Source: Deltaproteobacteria bacterium (GTDB lineage: Bacteria > Desulfobacterota > Binatia > DP-6). From it: 5,265 bases of DNA. The stretch covers positions 1 through 5,265 of the forward strand of contig VBLD01000202.1 of NCBI GenBank assembly GCA_005879205.1. Direction: 5' to 3'. The position numbers were made by a program, and so were the translations under genes. Shown piece by piece: positions 1 through 5,265 of this stretch (position 1 is the stretch's first letter; each line of letters opens with the position of its first letter). Under the pieces are notes generated by a model. The model had not been told where the DNA came from, searched no databases, and saw only the letters and a program-made list of their open reading frames with translations.

Positions 1-1641
1 TACGACCAGATGTTCCCGACGCTGGAATCCGCGGAGCTCGATCGGCTGCGGCGCTTCGGCGAGCGTCGCGACTACCGCGCCGGCGAACGGCTCGTCGTGA
101 CCGGCGAAGTCAGCCCGGGCATGTTCGTCGTGCTGAGCGGCGAAGTCGCGATCTCGCAGCACAACGCGCTCGGACGCGACGAGGCGATCGTCACGCACCG
201 TCCGGGCTCGTTCCTGGGTGAGCTGACCCAGCTGTCCGGCCGCCCGTCGCTCGTCGACGCGCACGCCGTCAAGCCGGTCGAGGCGCTCGTCATTCCGCCG
301 CGCAGGCTGCGTGACGTTCTGGTGGCGGAAGCCGAGCTGGGCGAACGCATCATGCGCGCGCTCATCCTGCGCCGCGTCGGTCTCATCCAGAGCGGCGTCG
401 CGGGCCCGCTGATCATCGGCCACGCCGGCAACGCGGACGTGCTCCGGCTGGCCGGGTTCCTCGAGCGCAACGGGCATCCCCACCACGTGCTCGATCCCGA
501 CAGCGATTCCTGCGCGAAGACCTGGCTCGAGCGCTTCCGCGTCGAGCCGTCGGCGCTGCCGATCGTCGTCTGTCCCAACGGGCAGATGCTGCGCAATCCC
601 GGCGAGGTCGAGCTCGCGCGCTGCCTCGGCCTCGTGCGACCCATCGATCCGGCCAAGGTCCACGACGTGGCGATCGTCGGCGCCGGACCGGCAGGCCTCG
701 CGGCGGCGGTCTACGCCGCGTCCGAAGGGCTCTCGGTGATCGTGCTCGACTGCCGCGCCTTCGGCGGCCAGGCGGGCGCCTCGGCGCGCATCGAGAACTA
801 CATGGGCTTTCCCACGGGGATCGCCGGGATGGCGCTGATGGCGCGCGCGTACACGCAGGCGGAGAAGTTCGGGGCCGAGATGGCGATCCCCGACGAGGTC
901 GTGCGCCTGCAATGCCGGCCGCCCGGCGAGGACGCGCGCTTCGAGCTCGGACTCGCCAACGACGAGCGCGTCAATGCTCGTGCGGTCGTGATCGCGAGCG
1001 GCGCCCGATACCGCCGCCTCGAGGTGCCGAACCTCGCCGAGTTCGAAGGCTCCTCCGTCCACTACTGGGCCTCGCCGCTCGAGTCGAAGCTCTGCGCGGG
1101 CCGGGAGGTCGCCCTCGTCGGCGCCGGCAACTCCGCGGGCCAGGCGGTCGTCTATCTCGCGAGCCAGGTGGCCAGGGTCTGGCTCCTCGTGCGGGGACGG
1201 AGCCTCGAGGCGAGCATGGCCCGCTACCTCGTCGACCGCATCGCGGGGCTGTCGAACGTCGAGGTGCGGGTGCAGACCGAAGTCACCGCCCTCGAAGGAC
1301 GGGGCGGGGTGCTGCAAGGCGTCCGCTGGCGCCACCTGCCGTCGGGCGAGGAGACGCGGCACCCCCTCGGCCACCTGTTCCTCTTCATCGGCGCCGACCC
1401 GAACACGGCGTGGTTGTCGCGGTCCGACGTCGCGCTCGACGACAGGGGTTTCGTGCGCACCGGCGCGGATCTGGGGAACGGACACCGGCCGCTCGAGACG
1501 AGCCGCCGGGGTGTCTTCGCGATCGGGGACGTGCGCGCCGGCTCGGTGAAGCGCGTCGCCGCCGCCGTCGGCGAAGGCGCGCAGGTGGTCCCCGCGCTGC
1601 ATGCGTTTCTCGCCGAGGCCCGCGGGAGAACCCATGGCTGA
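1..1641 (+). CDS. Cyclic-nucleotide-binding domain / thioredoxin-reductase-like FAD oxidoreductase fusion (5' end possibly outside window)
   Basis: This is a likely cytosolic flavoprotein with a sensor-like N-terminus; its substrate is unknown. The first visible ATG is at 10, but the frame is open to base 1 (Tyr-Asp-Gln before the Met), so the true start may be upstream. Counting from the ATG (543 aa), residues 1-125 form a cNMP-binding beta-barrel with a GEL signature at 70-72. Residues 133-208 resemble the thioredoxin-fold-like linker of this fusion family and have no CxxC. Residues 219-540 are a class II pyridine nucleotide-disulfide oxidoreductase. FAD is bound through GAGPAG (224-229) and GVFAIGD (501-507), and NAD(P)H through GAGNSA (371-376). 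Where thioredoxin reductase has CATC, this protein has YWAS (352-355), so ordinary dithiol chemistry is unlikely. The barrel is not attached to a DNA-binding domain. The stop codon lies within the next gene. The domain calls are firm, the reaction is not. Confidence 0.9.
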   Translation, partial: YDQMFPTLESAELDRLRRFGERRDYRAGERLVVTGEVSPGMFVVLSGEVAISQHNALGRDEAIVTHRPGSFLGELTQLSGRPSLVDAHAVKPVEALVIPPRRLRDVLVAEAELGERIMRALILRRVGLIQSGVAGPLIIGHAGNADVLRLAGFLERNGHPHHVLDPDSDSCAKTWLERFRVEPSALPIVVCPNGQMLRNPGEVELARCLGLVRPIDPAKVHDVAIVGAGPAGLAAAVYAASEGLSVIVLDCRAFGGQAGASARIENYMGFPTGIAGMALMARAYTQAEKFGAEMAIPDEVVRLQCRPPGEDARFELGLANDERVNARAVVIASGARYRRLEVPNLAEFEGSSVHYWASPLESKLCAGREVALVGAGNSAGQAVVYLASQVARVWLLVRGRSLEASMARYLVDRIAGLSNVEVRVQTEVTALEGRGGVLQGVRWRHLPSGEETRHPLGHLFLFIGADPNTAWLSRSDVALDDRGFVRTGADLGNGHRPLETSRRGVFAIGDVRAGSVKRVAAAVGEGAQVVPALHAFLAEARGRTHG

Positions 1642-1942
1642 CGAATGCGTCCATGCGGCCGGCATCCGCAGAGTCGTCCCCAGCGCGCTCGGCTGCGAGG
1701 AGTGCCTGAAGATCGATTCGATCTGGGTGCACCTCCGGCTCTGCCGGACCTGCGGCCACGTCGGCTGCTGCGACAGCTCGCCGAACCGTCACGCCACCAA
1801 GCACTTCCACGCGACCGGTCATCCGATGATCGAAGGCTACGACCCACCCGAAGGTTGGGGATGGTGCTACGTCGACGAGGTGACGTTCGATCTCGGCGAT
1901 CGCACGACCCCGCACAACGGCCCGATCCCGCGGTACGTCTGA
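1634..1942 (+). CDS. UBP-type zinc finger protein
   Basis: This 102-residue cytosolic protein is essentially one ZnF-UBP domain, the fold that in eukaryotes (USP5, HDAC6) binds the free C-terminus of ubiquitin. Zinc-ligand candidates are C5 and H7 (CVH), C21 and C24 (CEEC), C37 and C40 (CRTC), C45, H53, H57 and H63, spaced as in HDAC6-like fingers. The aromatic pair W77 and Y79 (GWGWCY) matches the ubiquitin-tail pocket of HDAC6, but the pocket Arg appears to be Asp47. The bacterial ligand is unknown. I chose ATG 1634 over ATG 1601 because it directly precedes the conserved domain, follows a GGGAGA element at 1624-1629, and gives an 8-base overlap with the upstream oxidoreductase stop. The overlap suggests translational coupling and a shared role. 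Small UBP fingers beside cNMP/thioredoxin-reductase fusions are a recurrent bacterial pairing as I recall it. Confidence 0.9.
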   Translation: MADECVHAAGIRRVVPSALGCEECLKIDSIWVHLRLCRTCGHVGCCDSSPNRHATKHFHATGHPMIEGYDPPEGWGWCYVDEVTFDLGDRTTPHNGPIPRYV

Positions 1943-1953
1943 CGCAACCGCGG
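1928..1953. terminator. Possible weak hairpin at a convergent gene junction
   Basis: CCGCGGT at 1928-1934 is the exact reverse complement of ACCGCGG at 1947-1953, giving a 7-bp GC-rich stem with a 12-base loop that contains the zinc-finger gene's stop codon. It lies where the + strand zinc-finger gene (ends 1942) meets the - strand SDR gene (ends 1965), a natural place for a bidirectional terminator. Neither strand has a T-tract after the stem, and CCGCGG is self-palindromic in a GC-rich genome, so chance is a real alternative. Confidence 0.25.
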
Positions 1954-1964
1954 ACGTCTCATGC

Positions 1965-2666
1965 TCACCAGGTCTCGCGAAACGGCCTGATCTCGACGTT
2001 GAACGACCAGGCGCAGCGATCCTGATGCGCGACGTGCCAGATTTCCTCGGCGATCGCCGCGGGTTTGATGAAGAACTCGTCCGGGGCGTCTGAAAACATC
2101 TGCCGCGTCCACGCCAGGTCGATGACCGCATCGATCATCACGTAGGCCACGTGCACGCCCTTCGGCCCGACCTCTCGGGCGATGGATTCCGCGAGGATGC
2201 GCTGCGCCGCCTTGGTGGGCGCAAAGCCCGCGAAGCGGGCCTTCCCGCGCAGCGCCGAGGTGTTGCCGGTGGTGATGATGGCGCCCTCTCCCGCCGTAAC
2301 CATCGCCGGAGCGAGCCTACGGGCGAGATGCAGCAGCGCCATCGTGTTCACCTGGAAGTTCCGGTTCAGCACCTCGGGATCGATCTCGAGGAAGTTCCCG
2401 AACGCGCCGCCCACGGCGTTGTGGACCAGTATCTTCGGCGCGCCGAGATCGGCGCGAATCGTCTCGATGGTCCGGTCGAGCGCGGCCTCGTCGGTCACGT
2501 CGCACGGATACGCGCGGGCGCGCTCGATCTCCCGTTCGAGCGTGGCGAGCCGATCGCCGCTCCGCGCGAGCATCGCGACGGCGTACCCGCCCTGCGAGAA
2601 ACGCCGGGCGATGGCGGCCCCCGTGCCCGGCCCTACTCCGGTGACGACCGCGACCGGGTTCGGCAT
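1965..2666 (-). CDS. Atypical short-chain dehydrogenase/reductase family protein (SDR 1)
   Basis: This 233-aa protein has a Rossmann fold of the classical SDR size class and should bind NAD(P)(H). The cofactor motif is TGVGPGTG at 9-16, with Asp56 in a CDVTD segment and an NNAG-like HNAV at 82-85. By alignment to LRG (139-141) and Lys152, the catalytic Ser position is Asn135 and the catalytic Tyr (Lys minus 4) is Phe148, so a normal Ser-Tyr-Lys triad is absent. The C-terminus WSFNVEIRPFRETW closely matches that of the second SDR at 3372-4115, making the two paralogues. The start ATG (complement of 2664-2666) directly precedes the first beta strand and has GAGG just upstream (complement of 2669-2672). 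The gene is divergent from the TetR gene, with a palindrome between them, so regulation by that TetR is likely. Substrate unknown; oxidoreductase activity is itself uncertain. Confidence 0.9.
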   Translation of the reverse strand: MPNPVAVVTGVGPGTGAAIARRFSQGGYAVAMLARSGDRLATLEREIERARAYPCDVTDEAALDRTIETIRADLGAPKILVHNAVGGAFGNFLEIDPEVLNRNFQVNTMALLHLARRLAPAMVTAGEGAIITTGNTSALRGKARFAGFAPTKAAQRILAESIAREVGPKGVHVAYVMIDAVIDLAWTRQMFSDAPDEFFIKPAAIAEEIWHVAHQDRCAWSFNVEIRPFRETW

Positions 2667-2716
2667 GTCCTCACCGCGCCGCCTTGTAACCGCCGCGGCG
2701 ACGGACTACTTTATGG

Positions 2717-2730
2717 ATGACGAGCGTCAT
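2717..2730. promoter_or_regulatory. Candidate TetR operator (6-2-6 inverted repeat)
   Basis: ATGACG (2717-2722), the spacer AG, and CGTCAT (2725-2730) form a perfect inverted repeat in the only sizeable intergenic region, between the divergent SDR and TetR genes. It lies in a locally AT-richer patch in an otherwise very GC-rich window. TetR-family repressors usually bind such dyads between divergent targets and often autoregulate. I could not assign convincing -35/-10 hexamers; CATAAA on the - strand (complement of 2711-2716) is at best a weak -10 for the SDR. Confidence 0.5.
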
Positions 2731-2782
2731 GATTGGGTCATGAGCGCCGTCCTCCGCCAAGTCAAGGGGGATCGGCCCGACC

Positions 2783-2788
2783 GAGGAG
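2783..2788 (+). promoter_or_regulatory. Ribosome binding site pointing to an ACG start for TetR
   Basis: GAGGAG lies 6 bases before an ACG codon at 2795-2797. It is a near-ideal Shine-Dalgarno match and spacing, at the place where TetR homologues of this type begin (Met followed by a sequence like RVSKA). No ATG, GTG or TTG occurs in this frame between the TGA at 2741-2743 and the DNA-binding domain. The site therefore decides the proposed start. Confidence 0.55.
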
Positions 2789-2794
2789 CCACCG

Positions 2795-3382
2795 ACGCGG
2801 GTCTCAAAGGCAAGAGCGGCGCGGAACCGGACGCAGATCCTGACCACGGCCGCACGGCTGTTCCGGGAGAACGGCATCCGCGCCACCGGCGTCGACGCGA
2901 TCAGCCAGGGGGCGGGCTTGACCCACGGCGGCTTCTACAGCCAGTTCGAATCCAAGGATGCGCTTGCGGCCGAGGCGATCCGCGTCGCCCTCTCCCGCTC
3001 GAGACTCGTCTGGCGACGCACGGCCGAAGGCATGCGCCGAAGCGAGGCGTTCCGGAGCATCGTCGCGGGATACCTGTCGCCCGGGCATCGCGACGCACCC
3101 GGTCGTGGCTGCGTCGTGGCGGCGCTCGGCCCGAGCATCGCCCGTCAGCCGCGAACCGTCCGCGCCGCCTTCACCAGGGAGCTGAAGGACGCGATGGATT
3201 TCCTGGCCGGGCTGATGCCGGGCAACGACCCCGCCCGCCGTCGTGAGGACGCGATCGCGGCGTTTGCCTGCATGACCGGCGCCCTGATCCTGGCGCGGGC
3301 GGTCGACGACAGGCGGCTCTCGGACCGGATCCTCGCGACCGCGGCGGAGCGGATCGTCCGAGGAGGACGTCGTGGAACATAG
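2795..3382 (+). CDS. TetR/AcrR family transcriptional regulator (non-canonical start, ACG proposed)
   Basis: This is a DNA-binding repressor-type protein of 195 aa from the proposed start, the normal TetR length. The N-terminal helix-turn-helix spans about residues 10-57: NRTQIL, then AARLFRENGI, then the recognition region GLTHGGFYSQF (41-51) and the ESKDAL segment typical of TetR proteins. The C-terminal ligand-binding part contains the YLSPGHRDAPGRGCVVAAL segment common in TetR regulators found next to SDR genes. The first conventional start codon in frame is TTG at 2918, which would delete most of the helix-turn-helix and cannot be right. ACG 2795 with GAGGAG 6 bases upstream fits best. 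A one-base frameshift from ATG 2740 within the G run at 2766-2770 is the main alternative. It is divergent from SDR 1 and overlaps SDR 2 by 11 bases, so it likely controls both and itself. Effector unknown. Confidence 0.85.
   Translation, partial: TRVSKARAARNRTQILTTAARLFRENGIRATGVDAISQGAGLTHGGFYSQFESKDALAAEAIRVALSRSRLVWRRTAEGMRRSEAFRSIVAGYLSPGHRDAPGRGCVVAALGPSIARQPRTVRAAFTRELKDAMDFLAGLMPGNDPARRREDAIAAFACMTGALILARAVDDRRLSDRILATAAERIVRGGRRGT
3361..3366 (+). promoter_or_regulatory. Strong ribosome binding site for the second SDR
   Basis: AGGAGG, a full Shine-Dalgarno consensus, lies inside the 3' end of the TetR gene, 5 bases before GTG at 3372. It fixes the GTG start of the SDR and should give high translation independent of coupling. 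Confidence 0.8.
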
Positions 3383-4115
3383 AAACGCGACCGCCGCGGT
3401 GATCGGCACCGGTGACTACATCGGCGCCGCGATCGCCAGGAAGTTCGCGGCCGAGGGCTTCACGATCTTCGCCGGGCGCCGCCACGGCAACCAGCTCGCC
3501 CCGCTGGTCGCCGACGTCCAGGCGCAGGGCGGGCAGATCGTCGCCCGTTCACTCGACGCGCGGAAGGAAGACGACCTGACCGCGTTCCTCCAGGAGGCCG
3601 ACCGGCGCGCGCCGCTCGAGGTCTGCATCTTCAACGTCGGGGCGAACGTCAATTTCCCCCTCCTCGAGACCACCGAACGCGTCTTCCGCAAAGTCTGGGA
3701 GATGGCGTGCTATGCCGGCTTCCTGGCCGGCCGCGAAGCCGCCCGCCTCATGCTGCCGCGCGGGCGGGGATGCATCTTCTTCACCGGCGCCACCGCCAGC
3801 CTCCGGGGAAGTGCCGGTTACGCAGCCTTCGCGAGCGCGAAGTTCGGCCTGCGGGCGCTGGCACAGAGCGCCGCCCGGGAGCTCGGCCCGAAGAACATCC
3901 ACGTCGCTCACCTCGTCATCGACGCCGGCGTGGACACCGCCTGGGTCCGCGATCGAATCCGCCAGAGCGAGGGGGAGGCGGCGCTCGACCAGCTCGCTCC
4001 CGGCCGCCTGATGCGGCCCGATGCCGTGGCGGACGCGTACTGGCAGCTCTACCAGCAGCCCGCCGACGCCTGGACGTTCGAGCTCGAGATCCGCCCCGCC
4101 GGCGAGAAGTGGTGA
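3372..4115 (+). CDS. Atypical short-chain dehydrogenase/reductase family protein (SDR 2)
   Basis: This 247-aa SDR-fold protein starts at GTG, is preceded by AGGAGG, and overlaps the TetR stop by 11 bases. The cofactor loop is IGTGDYIG (11-18), in which the second Gly of the usual TGxxxGxG is Tyr16. GRR (35-37) after the second beta strand would favour NADP(H). The NNAG position reads FNVG (87-90). Aligned through LRG (144-146), the catalytic Ser position is Ala140 and the catalytic Tyr (four before Lys157) is Phe153; a Tyr at 150 is displaced by three residues. The C-terminal WTFELEIRPAGEKW mirrors SDR 1, supporting a paralogous pair. Its position suggests co-transcription with TetR and the coiled-coil gene that starts 3 bases after its stop. 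The enzyme may use different chemistry or act non-catalytically; substrate unknown. Confidence 0.9.
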   Translation: MEHRNATAAVIGTGDYIGAAIARKFAAEGFTIFAGRRHGNQLAPLVADVQAQGGQIVARSLDARKEDDLTAFLQEADRRAPLEVCIFNVGANVNFPLLETTERVFRKVWEMACYAGFLAGREAARLMLPRGRGCIFFTGATASLRGSAGYAAFASAKFGLRALAQSAARELGPKNIHVAHLVIDAGVDTAWVRDRIRQSEGEAALDQLAPGRLMRPDAVADAYWQLYQQPADAWTFELEIRPAGEKW

Positions 4116-4118
4116 GCG

Positions 4119-4961
4119 ATGGTCCCGGTGGACACGCTCTACGCGGTCCCGCTCGCCGAGTTCACCCGGCGCCGGAACGAGCTCGCCGCCCGGCTCGGGC
4201 AGGCGGGACGACGCGAGGAGGCTGTCGCCGTCCGTCGGCTGAGGAGGCCGAGCGTGCCGGTGTGGGCGATCAACGCGCTCGCGCGCCAGGAGCGGCGCGC
4301 GCTGCAGGCGTTCGCAGACGCGACCGACCGGTTGAAGCGCGCGCAGCTCGGCGACCGCCGGGCCGTCGCCGACGCCACCCAGGCGCAACGCCGGGCGCTC
4401 CAGGTTCTCATGCGCGGGACGGAAGAAATCCTCCGGCGCGGGGGGTTCAGGCCGACGGCGCAGACCGCTCAGCGGATCTCCGGAACGCTCCTCGGGGCCG
4501 CTGCCGATCGGGAGGCGCGGCAATCGTTGCTTCACGGGCGGCTGGCGGAGGAGCGCCAGCCGCCGGGCTTCGAGGCACTGGGCGGTTCGCGAGCCGCGCG
4601 CGCGACGGAAGGCCACGCGTCGCCGGACGAGGCGCCGCGCCGCATACGCGTGGCCGAGGAGCGGCGATCACGCACCCGAGCGGTCGAGGAGCGCCGCGCG
4701 CAGCAGGCCCTCGAAGCGCGACGCCAGGCCCGGACGCAGGCGGAGGATCTCGCTCGGCAGGCGAGCACGCTCGAGCAGGAGGCGGCGGCCCGGGCGCGCG
4801 AAGATGCGGAGGCGGCGCGCGCCGTCGGCGATCTCCGTCGGCGGCTCGGCGAAGCCGAGGCGCGTGCCCGCGAGCGCCGGTCGGCAGCCCGCAAGGCGGC
4901 GGTCGCCGCGAAGCGAGCGCGGCGCGAGGCGACGCGCCTGGCAGCGAAGCTCCGTCCATAG
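4119..4961 (+). CDS. Conserved uncharacterised Arg/Ala-rich coiled-coil protein
   Basis: This 280-aa protein has no recognised enzymatic domain. The N-terminal 140 residues carry conserved-looking blocks, LYAVPLAEFTRRRNELA (7-23) and LRRPSVPVWAINALAR (41-56), which I recall from hypothetical proteins of GC-rich bacteria. Next comes a low-complexity linker (about 145-172). The C-terminal third (about 175-279) is a long, highly charged helix rich in Glu, Arg and Ala, very probably a coiled coil, ending in a basic stretch. There is no signal peptide or membrane segment, so it should be cytosolic; the basic tail could contact nucleic acid, which is speculative. ATG 4119 is 3 bases after the SDR 2 stop, with GGTGAG overlapping that stop as a weak ribosome site. 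GTG at 4128 is a possible alternative start. Function unknown; a role with the neighbouring enzymes is suggested only by the tight spacing. Confidence 0.8.
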   Translation: MVPVDTLYAVPLAEFTRRRNELAARLGQAGRREEAVAVRRLRRPSVPVWAINALARQERRALQAFADATDRLKRAQLGDRRAVADATQAQRRALQVLMRGTEEILRRGGFRPTAQTAQRISGTLLGAAADREARQSLLHGRLAEERQPPGFEALGGSRAARATEGHASPDEAPRRIRVAEERRSRTRAVEERRAQQALEARRQARTQAEDLARQASTLEQEAAARAREDAEAARAVGDLRRRLGEAEARARERRSAARKAAVAAKRARREATRLAAKLRP

Positions 4962-4979
4962 TATCCGGGGCCACCTGCG

Positions 4980-5265
4980 ATGGATGCGGACGACGGCACG
5001 CCGAGGACGACGGAGCACTTCGACGTGCTGGTGGTCGGCGCCGGCATCTCCGGCATCGGCGCGGGCTACCATCTGCAGGCGACGTGTCCCGGTCGAACCT
5101 ACGTCATCCTCGAAGCGCGCGACGACATCGGCGGCACCTGGGACCTCTTCCGCTATCCCGGCATCCGCTCGGACTCCGACATGTACACCCTGGGATACTC
5201 CTTCAAGCCCTGGACGGGCCGGAGAGCCATCGCCGACGGGTGGTCGATCCTCGAGTATCTTCGCC
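4980..5265 (+). CDS. EthA-like Baeyer-Villiger flavin monooxygenase (N-terminal part, runs off window)
   Basis: The first 95 codons of an FAD- and NADPH-dependent monooxygenase are present; the frame is open to the right edge. Family members insert oxygen next to ketones or oxidise S or N centres. Residues 14-29 form the first beta strand and FAD-binding GAGISG (20-25), with Glu45 at the end of the second strand (YVILEAR). GGTWDLFRYPGIRSDSDMY (51-69) and FKPWTGRRAIADGWSILEY (75-93) match, as I remember it, mycobacterial EthA almost residue for residue. The downstream BVMO fingerprint (FxGxxxHTxxWP-like) and second Rossmann motif are outside the window. ATG 4980 lies 18 bases after the coiled-coil gene's stop; GGGG at 4967-4970 is a weak ribosome site. 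The out-of-frame ATG at 4984 does not encode this protein. EthA itself is controlled by the TetR-type EthR, so the nearby TetR is suggestive, though not adjacent. The full family member would be about 490 aa. Confidence 0.9.
   Translation, partial: MDADDGTPRTTEHFDVLVVGAGISGIGAGYHLQATCPGRTYVILEARDDIGGTWDLFRYPGIRSDSDMYTLGYSFKPWTGRRAIADGWSILEYLR

Noticed and set aside
1601..1633. ATG 1601 as the zinc-finger start
   Set aside because: It adds 11 residues lying wholly inside the oxidoreductase gene and not part of the finger; ATG 1634 has a better-placed purine-rich element.
912..1709. 265-codon open frame on the + strand inside the oxidoreductase gene
   Set aside because: It is the frame-shifted shadow of the FAD/NAD(P)H domain; the composition is mostly Arg, Gly, Pro and Ala.
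1385..2131. 248-codon open frame on the - strand
   Set aside because: It overlaps the oxidoreductase, zinc-finger and SDR 1 genes and has an Arg/Pro-rich translation without motifs.
2717..2743. Eight-codon open frame (ATG to TGA) ahead of TetR, a possible leader peptide
   Set aside because: There is no ribosome binding site before it, and its ATGs are explained by the ATGACG/TCATGA repeats of the candidate operator.
2182..3246. 354-codon open frame on the + strand
   Set aside because: It is antisense to SDR 1 and out of frame with TetR, with a low-complexity translation. Its only possible relevance is that ATG 2740 in this frame would be the TetR start if a base in the 2766-2770 G run were extra.
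2918..3382. TTG 2918 as the TetR start
   Set aside because: It would begin inside the helix-turn-helix and remove the first DNA-binding helices, which are plainly encoded upstream in the same frame.
3549..4616. 355-codon open frame on the - strand
   Set aside because: It lies antisense to SDR 2 and the coiled-coil gene, both better supported. Long antisense frames are expected at this GC content, and its Pro/Arg/Gly-rich translation shows no domain.

Overview
The window is uniformly GC-rich with tightly packed genes, overlapping or nearly abutting junctions and Shine-Dalgarno-like sites. This points to a high-GC bacterium such as a GC-rich proteobacterium, a myxobacterial or Binatia-like lineage, or an actinobacterium. 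No rRNA or marker gene is present to decide between these. There is no rRNA, tRNA, insertion sequence, CRISPR array or phage gene, and no gene-free stretch longer than about 130 bases.

Region 1 (1-1942, + strand) is a two-gene redox/zinc module. The first gene encodes a three-part protein: a cyclic-nucleotide-binding-like domain, a thioredoxin-fold-like linker domain, and a thioredoxin-reductase-like FAD/NAD(P)H oxidoreductase without the CxxC redox pair. It is open at the left edge, so the real start may lie outside the window. It overlaps by 8 bases a small protein consisting of one UBP-type zinc finger.

Region 2 (1965-4115) is a TetR-regulated locus with two related short-chain dehydrogenase/reductase (SDR) genes. 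One SDR (2666 to 1965, - strand) is divergent from the TetR gene (+). The second SDR follows the TetR gene, overlaps its end, and has a strong AGGAGG site. Both SDRs keep the active-site Lys but have lost the usual Ser and Tyr. The divergent intergenic region carries a perfect 6-2-6 inverted repeat that could be the TetR operator. The TetR reading frame has no conventional start codon before its DNA-binding domain; an ACG codon preceded by GAGGAG at ideal spacing is the best candidate start.

Region 3 (4119-5265, + strand) continues the same direction. It holds a conserved but uncharacterised Arg/Ala-rich coiled-coil protein, then the first 95 codons of an EthA-like Baeyer-Villiger flavin monooxygenase that runs off the right edge. 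TetR, the SDRs and the monooxygenase together suggest, by inference only, oxidation and reduction of lipophilic ketones or alcohols under repressor control. The link between Region 1 and the rest may be no more than adjacency, because the two meet tail to tail at 1942/1965.
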